From positions 1 to 49,880 of the IMG/VR virus record IMGVR_UViG_3300034121_001925: a stretch of DNA of 49,880 nucleotides. One strand, given 5' to 3'. The notes under the pieces are model-generated. The model was not told where the DNA came from and did not search any database. It saw nothing but the letters and a program-made list of their open reading frames with translations. How positions within the stretch are numbered: position 1 is the stretch's first letter; the number at the start of each line of letters is the position of its first letter. Made by a program: the position numbers and the translations under genes. Positions 17,972-26,835 of the stretch are shown piece by piece. The stretch is from a virus.

Positions 17972-17986
17972 GTGTATAGTAGTGTA
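17972..17986 (+). promoter_or_regulatory. late-type box before the portal gene
   Basis: GTGTATA (17972-17978) is followed after 7 nt by the portal ATG. There is no -35 hexamer at the right distance and no Shine-Dalgarno sequence. Same arrangement as for the capsid-side genes at 3554, 7218 and 9989. Confidence 0.55.
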
Positions 17987-19818
17987 TGGCTCGTAAACCC
18001 AAAAGCAACGCTGTAGTTGTAAACTCAGACCCTTTCACTCCAAAGTTCATTTCAGAATCAGCAAGAGACTTAAGAAATAGGGGTACAAATTCTTTCCAGA
18101 ACCCGTTATCAGGACTTTCAGGGGAAATAGAAAATATTAACAAAGGTGTATCACCTTTCTCAAGAGATAACTCAGGAACTCTAAGTGCTCAACAAGCTAT
18201 TATCTTGTGTCAAAAAGCTTATTGGAATGTTGCCATATTTAGAAATACTATTGATATTCAAACAGAGTTTGCTAATTCGAAATTACACTTCAGAGGCAAA
18301 AATAAAAGATCTGTTAAATTTTACGAGGAATGGTATAAGAAAATAAATGGTTGGTCTTTATCAGAAAGATTTTTTAGAGAATGGTTTAGATCTGGAAATG
18401 TTTTTATTTATAAATTCCTGTATAATGTTACGAGTCCTGAAATAAATAAAATGTCTAGAGCTCAAGCTCAGAAAAAAATCCCTTTACGATATACTATTTT
18501 AAATCCAGCCGATATGAGAGCTGAGGGGTCAGCAACTTTTGTGAATTTTAATTATTATAAGTTATTGAATACCTACGAGTTAGCTAGACTAAAAACTCCC
18601 AAAACAGAAGATGAGAAAAGATTCATGGATTCATTACCTGTTAATATTAGAGAACAAATCAAAAGAGGAGAGTTGCCTGAGATCCCTATAGACACAGAAT
18701 ATCTAACAGCTATATTTTGTGGCAAGCAAGATTATGAAGCTTTGTCTGTGCCAATGTACTATCCTGTTCTTTTTGATATTGATTTAAAGCTAGAGTTCAA
18801 GAAGATGGAAAAAGTTATAGCCAGAACCGCTGACTATATGATCCTTTTGATTACAGCTGGTGATAAAGATAGAGATCCTAATACAAATTCAAGAATACTA
18901 GCTGCTTTACAAGATTTGTTCGAGATGGAAAGCGTAGGCAGAGTACTAGTGTCTGATTATTCTACTAAAGCAGAATTCATTTTACCAGATTTAAATAAAA
19001 TCTTGGGACCAGATAAGTATCAAGTAGTTAATCAGGATATTGCTAACGGTTTGATGAATATATTCTGGGGAGATGAGAAGTATGCCAATTCAATGGTAAA
19101 AATAAAAGTCTTTCTAGAGAGATTGAATTCAGCTAGACAGGCATTCTTGAATAATTTCTTAATTCCTGAAATGGAGATGATTGCTAATGAACTAGGATTC
19201 ACTGAAATACCTGAGCCCGTTTTTGATCAAGTAGATTTAAAAGAAGAAATCGAATATATGAAGGTTTATACAAGACTTGCTGAAATTGGCATGTTGACAC
19301 CAGAAGAACTATTCGAAACTTTAGAAACCCACAGTCTGCCTCTTCCAGAAAACTCAATTGAAGCTCACAATAAATTCAAAGAGCTTAAAGACAAGGGTCT
19401 TTATGAGCCAATCATTGGCGGACAGAAAAAAGAGGGAGGCACAGGCCAACCAGCGGGAAGACCAGCAGGAACAAAGGCTCCTCAAACTACTAAAAAGGTT
19501 TCACCAATAGGCGCATCTAAATTCAGTTTGCAAAAAATCTCTGAGAATATTAGATTGATTAATGATCTGTCAGAAGCTGTAGAATCGAACTATAGGAAAA
19601 TGAACAGTATCAAAAGACTCAGTTCCAAGCAGAAAGATTTATGCTGGCATGTAACGGAGTCTATTATCGCCTCTAAAAATGTAAACGATTGGCAATCGGA
19701 TATTCCTGATTGGATTAAAAATCCCACTATAGTACCGAACGAGGAGACTCTAGAGATCGCAACGGAACACAACGTCTCTATATTCTTGGCTGGACTACTC
19801 AAGGAGTCAAAAATTTAG
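17986..19818 (+). CDS. portal protein (610 aa)
   Basis: Size, place right after the large terminase, and a typical layout: N-terminal flexible part, central wing-like domain with FFREWFRSGNVFIYKF (typical portal segment), long stem helices, and a polar C-terminal tail with a Gly/Pro-rich stretch (GGTGQPAGRPAGTKAPQ) and a helical end. It forms the dodecameric DNA channel at one capsid vertex. Assigned by pattern and context. Confidence 0.85.
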   Translation: MARKPKSNAVVVNSDPFTPKFISESARDLRNRGTNSFQNPLSGLSGEIENINKGVSPFSRDNSGTLSAQQAIILCQKAYWNVAIFRNTIDIQTEFANSKLHFRGKNKRSVKFYEEWYKKINGWSLSERFFREWFRSGNVFIYKFLYNVTSPEINKMSRAQAQKKIPLRYTILNPADMRAEGSATFVNFNYYKLLNTYELARLKTPKTEDEKRFMDSLPVNIREQIKRGELPEIPIDTEYLTAIFCGKQDYEALSVPMYYPVLFDIDLKLEFKKMEKVIARTADYMILLITAGDKDRDPNTNSRILAALQDLFEMESVGRVLVSDYSTKAEFILPDLNKILGPDKYQVVNQDIANGLMNIFWGDEKYANSMVKIKVFLERLNSARQAFLNNFLIPEMEMIANELGFTEIPEPVFDQVDLKEEIEYMKVYTRLAEIGMLTPEELFETLETHSLPLPENSIEAHNKFKELKDKGLYEPIIGGQKKEGGTGQPAGRPAGTKAPQTTKKVSPIGASKFSLQKISENIRLINDLSEAVESNYRKMNSIKRLSSKQKDLCWHVTESIIASKNVNDWQSDIPDWIKNPTIVPNEETLEIATEHNVSIFLAGLLKESKI

Positions 19819-19835
19819 AAAATGAAGAAAAAAGC

Positions 19836-19889
19836 TTGACTTTCAAAAAAGTGCCGCTACTATAGAAGGACCGCCATACTTCGGCGGCC
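19836..19889 (+). promoter_or_regulatory. sigma70-like promoter and 5' UTR hairpin of the accessory operon
   Basis: TTGACT (19836-19841), 16-nt spacer, TACTAT (19858-19863). The leader then holds a CCGCC / GGCGG hairpin (19871-19887). It would start an operon of accessory genes independent of the late boxes. The -10 match is only moderate. Confidence 0.5.
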
Positions 19890-19901
19890 AAAAACATCAA
19901 A

Positions 19902-20237
19902 ATGAAAAATCTAAATAATCCAGAACAAGTAAAACCAGACAATATTATTAATATGGATGAATTCGACATGGAAGATAAAATGTATGTTGAGTTCTTGGAA
20001 AAGCAACTCGCGCAATCTATCGTGGAAATGGAAAAGAAGGATAGTGCAATCTCCGCTTTTATAGACTTACTCTCTTTTGTCAAAGAAAATATTGGGGATA
20101 CTGCGGATTATCCGATTCGGGTCACAGATGATTATTCTATTGCTTCTTTCTCTGAAAAACTTGATATATGCTTGATTAAAGTTGCTGAAGCTGAGAACAA
20201 AAATTCAGAACATTACGAATTAGATCCGATTTTCTAG
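19902..20237 (+). CDS. hypothetical acidic coiled-coil protein (111 aa)
   Basis: Acidic, mainly helical (MEDKMYVEFLEKQLAQSIVE), no Cys motif, no membrane segment. First gene after the promoter and leader hairpin at 19836-19889. The nearest start-context is AT-rich without ribosome-binding site. No function can be assigned. Confidence 0.65.
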   Translation: MKNLNNPEQVKPDNIINMDEFDMEDKMYVEFLEKQLAQSIVEMEKKDSAISAFIDLLSFVKENIGDTADYPIRVTDDYSIASFSEKLDICLIKVAEAENKNSEHYELDPIF

Positions 20238-20272
20238 ATCTAGGAAAGTTATACATTAAACCTGATTGAAAA

Positions 20273-20626
20273 ATGAGCGGCAAAGACTGTAGTAATAATA
20301 GTGAAAAATCAAAGCGTTATGATTACTGGGGTCAAGTAGTAGAAACTTTAGTTAATAAATACAAAGCTTTGAATAAAGCTTGTGAAGCCGCAAGTAAATC
20401 AGGTACACTTGATCCGAATGGCCCATTATTTGAGGCCATTTGGTCAAGTTTTGAAAGTTTTTTAAATATACTAGATCAAGAAGGATGGATCTCATGGTAT
20501 ATTTACGATAATGAATGTGGAAAGAAAAAACTTAAAGCATCATATGGTAAAAGGAAACTTGTGAAAATAGACTCGAATTTAAAATTGATTGATCTAATAA
20601 TAGAAACAGAGGAAAGTAAAAAATGA
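20273..20626 (+). CDS. hypothetical protein (117 aa)
   Basis: Helical N-terminal half (YWGQVVETLVNKYKALNKAC), aromatic-rich middle (GWISWYIYDN) and basic C-terminus. It overlaps the pyruvyl transferase gene by 4 nt, so both are probably translated together. I do not recognise a functional family. Confidence 0.65.
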   Translation: MSGKDCSNNSEKSKRYDYWGQVVETLVNKYKALNKACEAASKSGTLDPNGPLFEAIWSSFESFLNILDQEGWISWYIYDNECGKKKLKASYGKRKLVKIDSNLKLIDLIIETEESKK

Positions 20627-21675
20627 AAATGCCTAGTATATCTTTATGTGGTTTCTATGGTTATAAAAACTATGGAGACACTTTAATGCTTGATTGTCTC
20701 AGTTCTTTTTTAAAGTCCTCGGGCTTAAGCGTTAGTGTTTTCTCTGATAGGAAAAGTGATGAATCTTTTTCTTATAAAAAATTAGACCCTAATAGATCAG
20801 ACATTATAGCTTTGGGTGGTGGGGGAATTATTACACAAAATTTCTGGTATATAAAAGAGGGCTTATACAAGTCTCTGAGAGAGGATCAAAAGCTAATTTT
20901 ACTGAATGTAAATCTCACTTCAGAATCAGTGCCAGTACTGGGACTTCTCAAAGATAAAATCTCTCTGGCAGTTGTGAGAGATCGTTTTTCTTATGATCTT
21001 GCTTTAAAATTTTTAATGGATGAAAGCAAAGTGATTCTGGCTTCTGATATATCTTACATTTACAATGTAAAAAAGATAGACGAAGGATATACAGATTCTA
21101 TTTTCAATAAAAAAGAAAAGAAAGTTTCTGTTTGTTTAAATAGTTATATTTTTAAAGATTACTTTTCTAATGATTCTAGACAAAGAATTTACGCTGAAAA
21201 ATCTCTAATAGAAATTTCTGAATTTCTAAAATGGATGAAAACATTTGACTATAGAGTACAACTTGTTCCATCTCAAGTAGATACAGAAGTAAATGATAAT
21301 ACTATCCATGGTATTCTAAATGGTTATATGGGCGGTGCGAATAATTGGATCTACACAAACGAGCATATAGAACAGAATCTAAAAAATTCTTCTCTGATTG
21401 TTTCCTCTAGATATCATACTACTTTATTTGCTATCAAAAATTCTATACCTTTCATTGATATAACTCATCATTCTAAAAATTCTAATTTACTTAAAGACTT
21501 AGGGTTACAAGAATTTTCAATTAATTACTGGAAAATTGGTTTAGAAGAATTAAAGAAAAAAGCTTCTGAAGCGCAGAATTCAGATCTAATATCTGAAATA
21601 AGTTCTTCTTACGGTGTATCGTCTAGAGAGAATTGGAACAAAGTCCTTGAAAAAATACATGCATTAATTTTATGA
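20623..21675 (+). CDS. polysaccharide pyruvyl transferase-like protein (350 aa)
   Basis: Opening LCGFYGYKNYGDTLMLDCLS, the Gly-rich ALGGGGIITQ near residue 64, and near the end SLIVSSRYHTTLFAIKNSIP match the polysaccharide pyruvyl transferase (CsaB-like) family, which adds pyruvate ketals to surface sugars. Together with the glycosyltransferase genes at 21800 and 27191 it suggests modification of glycans on the host or the virion. Overlaps the genes on both sides by 4 nt. Confidence 0.8.
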   Translation: MKMPSISLCGFYGYKNYGDTLMLDCLSSFLKSSGLSVSVFSDRKSDESFSYKKLDPNRSDIIALGGGGIITQNFWYIKEGLYKSLREDQKLILLNVNLTSESVPVLGLLKDKISLAVVRDRFSYDLALKFLMDESKVILASDISYIYNVKKIDEGYTDSIFNKKEKKVSVCLNSYIFKDYFSNDSRQRIYAEKSLIEISEFLKWMKTFDYRVQLVPSQVDTEVNDNTIHGILNGYMGGANNWIYTNEHIEQNLKNSSLIVSSRYHTTLFAIKNSIPFIDITHHSKNSNLLKDLGLQEFSINYWKIGLEELKKKASEAQNSDLISEISSSYGVSSRENWNKVLEKIHALIL

Positions 21676-21803
21676 AAAAGCATCCCCACTGCTGTAAGCC
21701 TCCCGATGATCATTCATCCAAACATAAATGGATGATGGTGACTTTCTACTTAATGATTTTCAAATATAAAATAAAAAAATTCTTTGGTAAACTTTTCAAA
21801 TGA
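21672..21803 (+). CDS. small His/Cys/Lys-rich protein (43 aa)
   Basis: A complete frame of 43 codons overlapping the upstream and downstream genes by ATGA at both ends. The N-terminus has MKKHPHCCKPPDDHSSKH, rich in potential metal ligands; the second half (MMVTFYLMIFKY) is hydrophobic and ends in a basic tail. The double ATGA overlap supports it as a real translated gene between two sugar enzymes. Function unknown. Confidence 0.6.
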   Translation: MKKHPHCCKPPDDHSSKHKWMMVTFYLMIFKYKIKKFFGKLFK

Positions 21804-22888
21804 AAGTTGCTTTCATAGGTAACATAAATTCTAAGTGTGGAGTAGCAGTTTATAACGAATTGCTATTCAATGCTTTAAAAGAATTTACAGAAATTAAATT
21901 TTTCTCCGAAAGAAATGGAGAAGAAGATAATAAAGATATTAGTTACTGTTGGGATAGAGAAGAGTTCCCAAAGTTATCTCTTATAGAAAAAATAGATGAG
22001 TTTAAGCCGAATGTAATATTATTTAGTCATGAATACGGTATATTTCCTAAAGCTTATTTTTTCACATCTTTAGTATCTTATTTCAAATTAAAAAAATATA
22101 AAGTAGTAACAATATTCCACTCTGTATACGAAAATCATCAGGATAAATTAGTAACAGAGTCTATTTGCAAAAACGTAGTAGTCCATACAGACGAAGCTAA
22201 AAGGGCTCTAGTCAGAAAAGGTCTAAACGAAGAGGATATCAGTATAGTTCCTCATGGATGCTCATTCGCAAATGAAGAAGAATCTATTCTTCCTAGATTG
22301 TGGAACCATAATGGAAATGAACATGTAGTTTTACAAGCAGGATTCCTTTTTTATTATAAATCCCATTTGCATATGCTGGATGTGATCTATGAGCTTAAAA
22401 AGAAATACGAAAATGTGCTGTACATAATAGTGGGTTCAGAAAATCCACTATGTAAATCGGAGCATGACAAATTATATAAAGAGATTTGCGATAAAGTAGA
22501 AAAATTAGGATTGACGCATAACGTAGTCATAGACAGAGGTTTCGTTTCTAAAAATGTTCTAATGTCTTATATCAGAACTAGTTACGTATGTGTATTGCCT
22601 TATAAACCAGATCCAGAATTTGACGTTTTTGCGGCGAGTGGTATGGCGAGAATAGTTTTGCAAACATCGACGCCGCTATTAACATCAAAAGCAAATTTAT
22701 TTAACAATATGGATGATGTGGCCATCAAGTGTGACACTACTGATACTTGGGTTAAATCTATTTCTGACATCTTTGATAAAAATTACGACGAGAATAAAAT
22801 GATTGAAAGTAGAAAGACTTTCTTAAAAGAAAATTCTTGGGAAAACTGCTCTAAAAAACTGATAGATATATTTAATATAGCTAAATGA
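21800..22888 (+). CDS. glycosyltransferase, GT4-like fold (362 aa)
   Basis: Starts with MKVAFIGNINSKCGVAVYNE, the Rossmann opening of GT-B enzymes; later IFHSVYENH, VHTDEAKRAL, SIVPHGCS (typical before the second domain), VVLQAGFLFYYKSH and IIVGSENP, then EFDVFAASGMARIVL in place of the usual ExxxxGxxxxE motif. It should move a sugar from a nucleotide donor. The final Ser/Trp-rich helix (WENCSKKLIDIF) is typical for the family. Confidence 0.8.
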   Translation: MKVAFIGNINSKCGVAVYNELLFNALKEFTEIKFFSERNGEEDNKDISYCWDREEFPKLSLIEKIDEFKPNVILFSHEYGIFPKAYFFTSLVSYFKLKKYKVVTIFHSVYENHQDKLVTESICKNVVVHTDEAKRALVRKGLNEEDISIVPHGCSFANEEESILPRLWNHNGNEHVVLQAGFLFYYKSHLHMLDVIYELKKKYENVLYIIVGSENPLCKSEHDKLYKEICDKVEKLGLTHNVVIDRGFVSKNVLMSYIRTSYVCVLPYKPDPEFDVFAASGMARIVLQTSTPLLTSKANLFNNMDDVAIKCDTTDTWVKSISDIFDKNYDENKMIESRKTFLKENSWENCSKKLIDIFNIAK

Positions 22889-23340
22889 AAAAATGTGGCA
22901 AATGCAAAACTTATTTGGAAGACGGCGACTTTTCGTTTCGTAAAGGTCGTTTACAAAGTTTTTGTAAGAACTGCCAGAAAGAATGCTCTAAAAAATATAG
23001 AGAGAAAAATAAAAAAAGCTGTAGAAGAAATTTGAAAGAATGGAGAGAAGAGAATAAATCAAATAGGGGATTAGATTCTCAGCAAGTATTGCAAGAAGAA
23101 TTCAGATCAAAAATGAGGAGGATGCTAAAAAGAAAGAATGATAAAGTCGAAGACTCTTTACTGAAATATTCTTCTGAAGAATTAAAATCTTTTTTGATAA
23201 AAACATTTGACACTTTGCCTAAAGAGGGTATATTCTTATCATATAAAAAACCTTTAAAAGAATTTAATTTATCTTTAGAAGAAGAGTGGAGAAAAGCGGG
23301 GTCTTTTGAAAATTTGATTTTGAAATTCAAAGAAACTTGA
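22885..23340 (+). CDS. zinc-finger protein, HNH-associated type without nuclease motif (151 aa)
   Basis: CGKCKTYLEDGDFSFRKGR then SFCKNCQKECSKKYRE: two CxxC pairs as in phage zinc-ribbon/HNH-recombination endonuclease relatives, but no HNH triad follows. The middle is very basic, the C-terminus helical. It overlaps the GT gene by 4 nt. Probably a nucleic-acid-binding protein. Confidence 0.6.
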   Translation: MKKCGKCKTYLEDGDFSFRKGRLQSFCKNCQKECSKKYREKNKKSCRRNLKEWREENKSNRGLDSQQVLQEEFRSKMRRMLKRKNDKVEDSLLKYSSEELKSFLIKTFDTLPKEGIFLSYKKPLKEFNLSLEEEWRKAGSFENLILKFKET

Positions 23341-23352
23341 TAGAAATCAAAA

Positions 23353-23688
23353 ATGAATATAGAATTAGAAGAAATAATAGTCAAAAAGTACCCAGAAATA
23401 TGCTGTGGCTATAAAGAAGACTATCCTACAAACTGTTTCCAATATGGATTCGAATTTGGTGACGGATGGTTTGATCTTATAGATGAAACATTGTCAAAGC
23501 TAGACGATATATGCAAAAACACAGGAATAAAAATCAAAATAGGTCAAGCTAAATCGAAGTTCTCGGAACTCAGACTTCACATAGATATTTTACCCGGCCA
23601 AAGAGGCGCTAAAATACAACAAGCAATTTCCCAAATAGAAAACATTGTCCAGCAATCAGAAATAAAATCAAAAACAATAAAAGAATGA
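23353..23688 (+). CDS. hypothetical phage protein, CGYKEDYP...GDGWFDLI type (111 aa)
   Basis: Contains YPEICCGYKEDYP, FEFGDGWFDLIDETLSKL and a C-terminal helical part; small phage proteins with a GDGWF motif of this type are common but uncharacterised. It starts 12 nt after the zinc-finger gene and overlaps the next by 4 nt. Function unknown. Confidence 0.6.
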   Translation: MNIELEEIIVKKYPEICCGYKEDYPTNCFQYGFEFGDGWFDLIDETLSKLDDICKNTGIKIKIGQAKSKFSELRLHIDILPGQRGAKIQQAISQIENIVQQSEIKSKTIKE

Positions 23689-23945
23689 ATCAAGAAATAA
23701 CAAACATAGAAGACGAAGATCTTCGCCTAAAACTAGAGCAGCTAGAAAAGTATAAATACGAAATCAGAAAGCTAAGTGAAGAACAAGATTCGATATACGA
23801 AAAAGTTGTAGCATTATTTGTTAATGGAGATAATGATTTCGCTTTTGATTATGTCTTTAATCAAAGTAGCGAAGATTCAGAAGGAAATTGTGATTACGCT
23901 GTATTCCTAACTGATAGTATGATAAAGAAATTAAAAGAAAAATGA
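23685..23945 (+). CDS. hypothetical acidic protein (86 aa)
   Basis: Strongly charged helical N-terminus (LEQLEKYKYEIRKLSEEQDS) and a second part with aromatic and acidic residues. Overlaps both neighbours by 4 nt (ATGA). No recognised domain. Confidence 0.6.
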   Translation: MNQEITNIEDEDLRLKLEQLEKYKYEIRKLSEEQDSIYEKVVALFVNGDNDFAFDYVFNQSSEDSEGNCDYAVFLTDSMIKKLKEK

Positions 23946-24364
23946 AAAAGATAACGCAAGAGAAATTAACTCAAACCACTGATTGGATTGAGTATTCTAA
24001 AAAATTTGTCGGAGATAGCAATTATAATATGCCTACTAAGAACTGGATTAAACTTGAGTTTAGTCCTTTCTTCATGGGTATACTAAAAAATCTAAGTCTC
24101 CCTTATTCTTTTAAATTCGATTGTGATGACTACGCCTCTCTATATAGAGTACTCGCTCAAATTTGCCACAAGAAAAGCGAAGGGAATGGAGAGGGAATTG
24201 CAGTTGCAGAAATTATGTATAAGCCGAATTGGGCAGACGGCTTAAATCATGCCATCAACGCCGCTTACACTGATGAAGGTTGGGTCTTCATTGAGCCTCA
24301 AGGCGGACAAATAATTAAACTAACCGAAGAAGAGATAAATTCTATATACTATGTACGTTTATAA
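23942..24364 (+). CDS. transglutaminase-like protein (140 aa)
   Basis: FKFDCDDYASLYRV supplies a possible nucleophile Cys, NHAINAAY a His, and GWVFIEPQGG the third polar residue, in the order used by transglutaminase-like cysteine peptidases. Length is short for an enzyme of this fold. Substrate unknown. It overlaps the next gene by 14 nt. Confidence 0.6.
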   Translation: MKKITQEKLTQTTDWIEYSKKFVGDSNYNMPTKNWIKLEFSPFFMGILKNLSLPYSFKFDCDDYASLYRVLAQICHKKSEGNGEGIAVAEIMYKPNWADGLNHAINAAYTDEGWVFIEPQGGQIIKLTEEEINSIYYVRL

Positions 24365-24503
24365 ATCTATTTTAATTTTATTCGTAATGCTATCTAGTGG
24401 GTGTATTTCTTTAGACCAAACTTCAACTACAAATGAACCAATTGTAATTATGAAGTCTGGGACTCTAAAGCAAGATTTCCCAAAGGTAGATTATGTTCAA
24501 TAA
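24351..24503 (+). CDS. small lipoprotein (50 aa)
   Basis: MYVYKSILILFVMLSSGC is a lipoprotein signal with lipobox SSGC; about 32 residues follow. It overlaps the genes before (14 nt) and after (11 nt), consistent with a compact operon. Possible roles such as surface exclusion or a second spanin are speculation. Confidence 0.6.
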   Translation: MYVYKSILILFVMLSSGCISLDQTSTTNEPIVIMKSGTLKQDFPKVDYVQ

Positions 24504-24708
24504 AATAAAAACAATCCTTTCTATTCTAAGTTGCGATTGCTATGTGATACCCAAAAAACAAATGGGTATTTGGCTCTATGATTTGGAAAATCTAAAAAAA
24601 AGAGTTGATACTTGCAGTAGCAAAAATGTGTGCTATATTCTAATGGGAAGGATAGATTCTCTATCAAACATCACAAGATATATCTTAACTTTTAATCATA
24701 AGAAGTAA
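24493..24708 (+). CDS. hypothetical protein (71 aa)
   Basis: Short, with four Cys in two groups (LSCDCYVI and TCSSKNVCY) and a Lys-rich end. It overlaps the lipoprotein by 11 nt and shares one base with the next ATG. No recognised family. Confidence 0.55.
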   Translation: MFNKIKTILSILSCDCYVIPKKQMGIWLYDLENLKKRVDTCSSKNVCYILMGRIDSLSNITRYILTFNHKK

Positions 24709-25337
24709 TGGCTCAAATGGTTCTAAATCACAATGTTGATAACCTGAAATGTTTAGTGAGAGTCTCTCACTTGACTCATAATCCAGAAGACCATGACAAA
24801 TACCATAATGCTTACATATTTGGTATTCAATCTATATCAGGGAAAATCTTAACATTCCATATCATGACTGATTACGGCATGATGAGAAGTAGAGTCCCTA
24901 TTAGCGAGATATTCCTATCTGAACCAACTAATGATATTCCTTTCCATTTTAAACAATTGTGGGATTGCTTTAGTGAAAACGTATCTGTAATTACCTACGA
25001 ATATCTATATGAAAAAAGATGTGAAGTATTACTAAAAGATGGATCTAAAATTTGGGCAACTTATCTGTTTACAGTAGATTGGTATAGTAATGCATATTCA
25101 GATGAACCTTCTGATTATAAGTGCGGTCATATTTTAGTAGCAGACGACGGCTATTTGTTATGCCAACCAAATAATAGAATATTCTGGAGAGATTCTAACT
25201 GGGTTACAAAACCTTTCCCATTCAAAACAAAAAGCATAAAAGTCGATAATAATTTACCTTCTGTAGAAACAGTCTCTGATAAATGGGTCACTGAAGATAC
25301 TGATTCTTATTATTACGATATAACTAAAAAAGTATAA
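24708..25337 (+). CDS. hypothetical protein (209 aa)
   Basis: Soluble, aromatic-rich, beta-type sequence; KCLVRVSHLTHNPEDHDKYH and GKILTFHIMTDYG suggest small barrel-like folds but no family is recognised. It shares a base with the genes on both sides, so it belongs to the same operon as the SET-domain gene. Confidence 0.6.
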   Translation: MAQMVLNHNVDNLKCLVRVSHLTHNPEDHDKYHNAYIFGIQSISGKILTFHIMTDYGMMRSRVPISEIFLSEPTNDIPFHFKQLWDCFSENVSVITYEYLYEKRCEVLLKDGSKIWATYLFTVDWYSNAYSDEPSDYKCGHILVADDGYLLCQPNNRIFWRDSNWVTKPFPFKTKSIKVDNNLPSVETVSDKWVTEDTDSYYYDITKKV

Positions 25338-25717
25338 TGCTACTAGTCGAAACATACTTGTTCGAATCGGTTGGTAGAGGTTTAGGTTTATTTTCCAAAA
25401 AATTTATTCCAAAAGGTACTTTAATTTGGCAATTTGCGGAAGGTCTTGATATAAAAATTCATAAAGATAAATGTGAATTGTTAAATAGTGTTCAAAAGAA
25501 GTTTGTAGATACTTATTTCTGGAGAGAAGGTGATTATTTATATTCTTCTTGTGATCATTCTATTTTTCAAAATCATAGTGACAATCCTAATTGCGTAGAA
25601 TTAGATGAAGACAAAATAATAGCGGCAAAAGATATTCATCCTGATGAAGAAATATTAACTTGCTATCAGAGTTTCGATGATGATTTTGAGAGTTATCAAA
25701 ATCTACTAATAGATTAG
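25337..25717 (+). CDS. SET-domain protein, putative lysine methyltransferase (126 aa)
   Basis: GRGLGLFSKKFIPKGTLIW (residues 13-31) is the N-terminal SET block; NHSDNPNC (79-86) is the cofactor-binding NHS motif; KDIHPDEEILTCY (98-110) contains the catalytic-type Tyr. The domain is compact and complete, without post-SET Cys. It may methylate a host or phage protein; the target is unknown. Eukaryotic-like SET proteins occur in some large phages. Confidence 0.8.
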   Translation: MLLVETYLFESVGRGLGLFSKKFIPKGTLIWQFAEGLDIKIHKDKCELLNSVQKKFVDTYFWREGDYLYSSCDHSIFQNHSDNPNCVELDEDKIIAAKDIHPDEEILTCYQSFDDDFESYQNLLID

Positions 25718-25722
25718 AAAAT

Positions 25723-26385
25723 ATGATTTTAGTAATATCCGATATACATTTAGGTAGCCCAATATGTCAGTCTGATTTGACTCTGAAGATTCTAAAAAGG
25801 AATGATTATGATTCTTTGATATTATGCGGTGATTTGCTAGATAGCTATCATATGCATAGACTTTGCAAAAAACAATGGAACATCTTATCTGAATTAAGAA
25901 AAATTTCCAAAAAGAAACCTTGCGTTTTTATAAAAGGGAATCATGACAGAGATGCTGAAACTATATCCTCCCTTCTAGGCCTAGAATTCGTTGAAGAATA
26001 TTCTCAGGTTGTTAATAACAAACGTATTCTTTTCGCCCATGGTGACAAATGGGATAGCTTCACTAATAGTAAACCAATGATAACTGAAATAGCATCTAAG
26101 GTTTACTACGTGTTGCAAAAACTAGACAAGAATCAAAAGCTAACTAGAAAGCTTAAAAGAACTATAAAAACTTGGCATGGCGCAGCTCATGAGCTTACAG
26201 TAAAGATTGCTAAATATTGTTCTGATAATAAATACGACGCGGTTTGCTTTGGTCATACCCATGTTCCTAAGCATTCTTTTATAGATGGTATAGAGTGCGT
26301 TAATTTAGGCTCTCAGTGCGAATTACCTGTCACATATGCTATGATACAGAACGATGGGACGATCAGTATTGAGAAATTAGAATAA
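25723..26385 (+). CDS. calcineurin-like metallophosphoesterase (220 aa)
   Basis: All metal-binding blocks are visible: DIH (7-9), GDLLD (36-40), GNHD (72-75), FAHGDKWD (104-111) and GHTH (177-180). The order and length are close to LpxH/UDP-diacylglucosamine-type hydrolases and to small phage phosphoesterases. Substrate not deducible. Six bases separate it from the SET gene. Confidence 0.85.
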   Translation: MILVISDIHLGSPICQSDLTLKILKRNDYDSLILCGDLLDSYHMHRLCKKQWNILSELRKISKKKPCVFIKGNHDRDAETISSLLGLEFVEEYSQVVNNKRILFAHGDKWDSFTNSKPMITEIASKVYYVLQKLDKNQKLTRKLKRTIKTWHGAAHELTVKIAKYCSDNKYDAVCFGHTHVPKHSFIDGIECVNLGSQCELPVTYAMIQNDGTISIEKLE

Positions 26386-26448
26386 ATAGTTTTTAGTAAA
26401 AAAAAACGGTTGTATTTCAATAAATAGATGTAGTATAAAGTAGATACT

Positions 26449-26661
26449 ATGTCTATTAAAAATATTAAGTTTGGTAAATTTTCTCTATTTACTGCTCGCT
26501 GTAGTTATAGCACTCTAGGATATTCATTTGTTAATGATTCTTGGTTTTTATATTTTTCAATAAGAATACTTTTCTTCGAATTCGGTGTAGAGTATGATAA
26601 GGATCATATCAAAAAAGATAAAAAAAGATTCTTCAGTAGAAAAGATTTAACCCTATTCTAA
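26449..26661 (+). CDS. hypothetical basic, aromatic-rich protein (70 aa)
   Basis: Ends with a Lys-rich segment (KKDKKRFFSRKD). A TATAAAG box (26434-26440) is 8-9 nt before the ATG, like the late-type promoters. No recognised domain. Confidence 0.55.
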   Translation: MSIKNIKFGKFSLFTARCSYSTLGYSFVNDSWFLYFSIRILFFEFGVEYDKDHIKKDKKRFFSRKDLTLF

Positions 26662-26663
26662 AT

Positions 26664-26834
26664 ATGAATAAAGATAGAAATTCGAAAGATCTAGTTAGAG
26701 ACGAAGTAATTTCTCAACTTAGAAATGAAAAATCTAATCTCTTAAAAGAAGTCAAGAAGTTAAGATTAGAACTAGATTTACTGAAAATAGCATTCTCCGA
26801 ATCTCATACAGGATTCACCCACCGAATACATTGA
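26664..26834 (+). CDS. small coiled-coil protein (56 aa)
   Basis: Complete frame between two close neighbours (2 nt after the previous stop, 1 nt before the next ATG). Charged coiled coil VISQLRNEKSNLLKEVKKLR dominates. Assigned because the spacing leaves no gap in the operon. Function unknown. Confidence 0.6.
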   Translation: MNKDRNSKDLVRDEVISQLRNEKSNLLKEVKKLRLELDLLKIAFSESHTGFTHRIH

Positions 26835-26835
26835 A

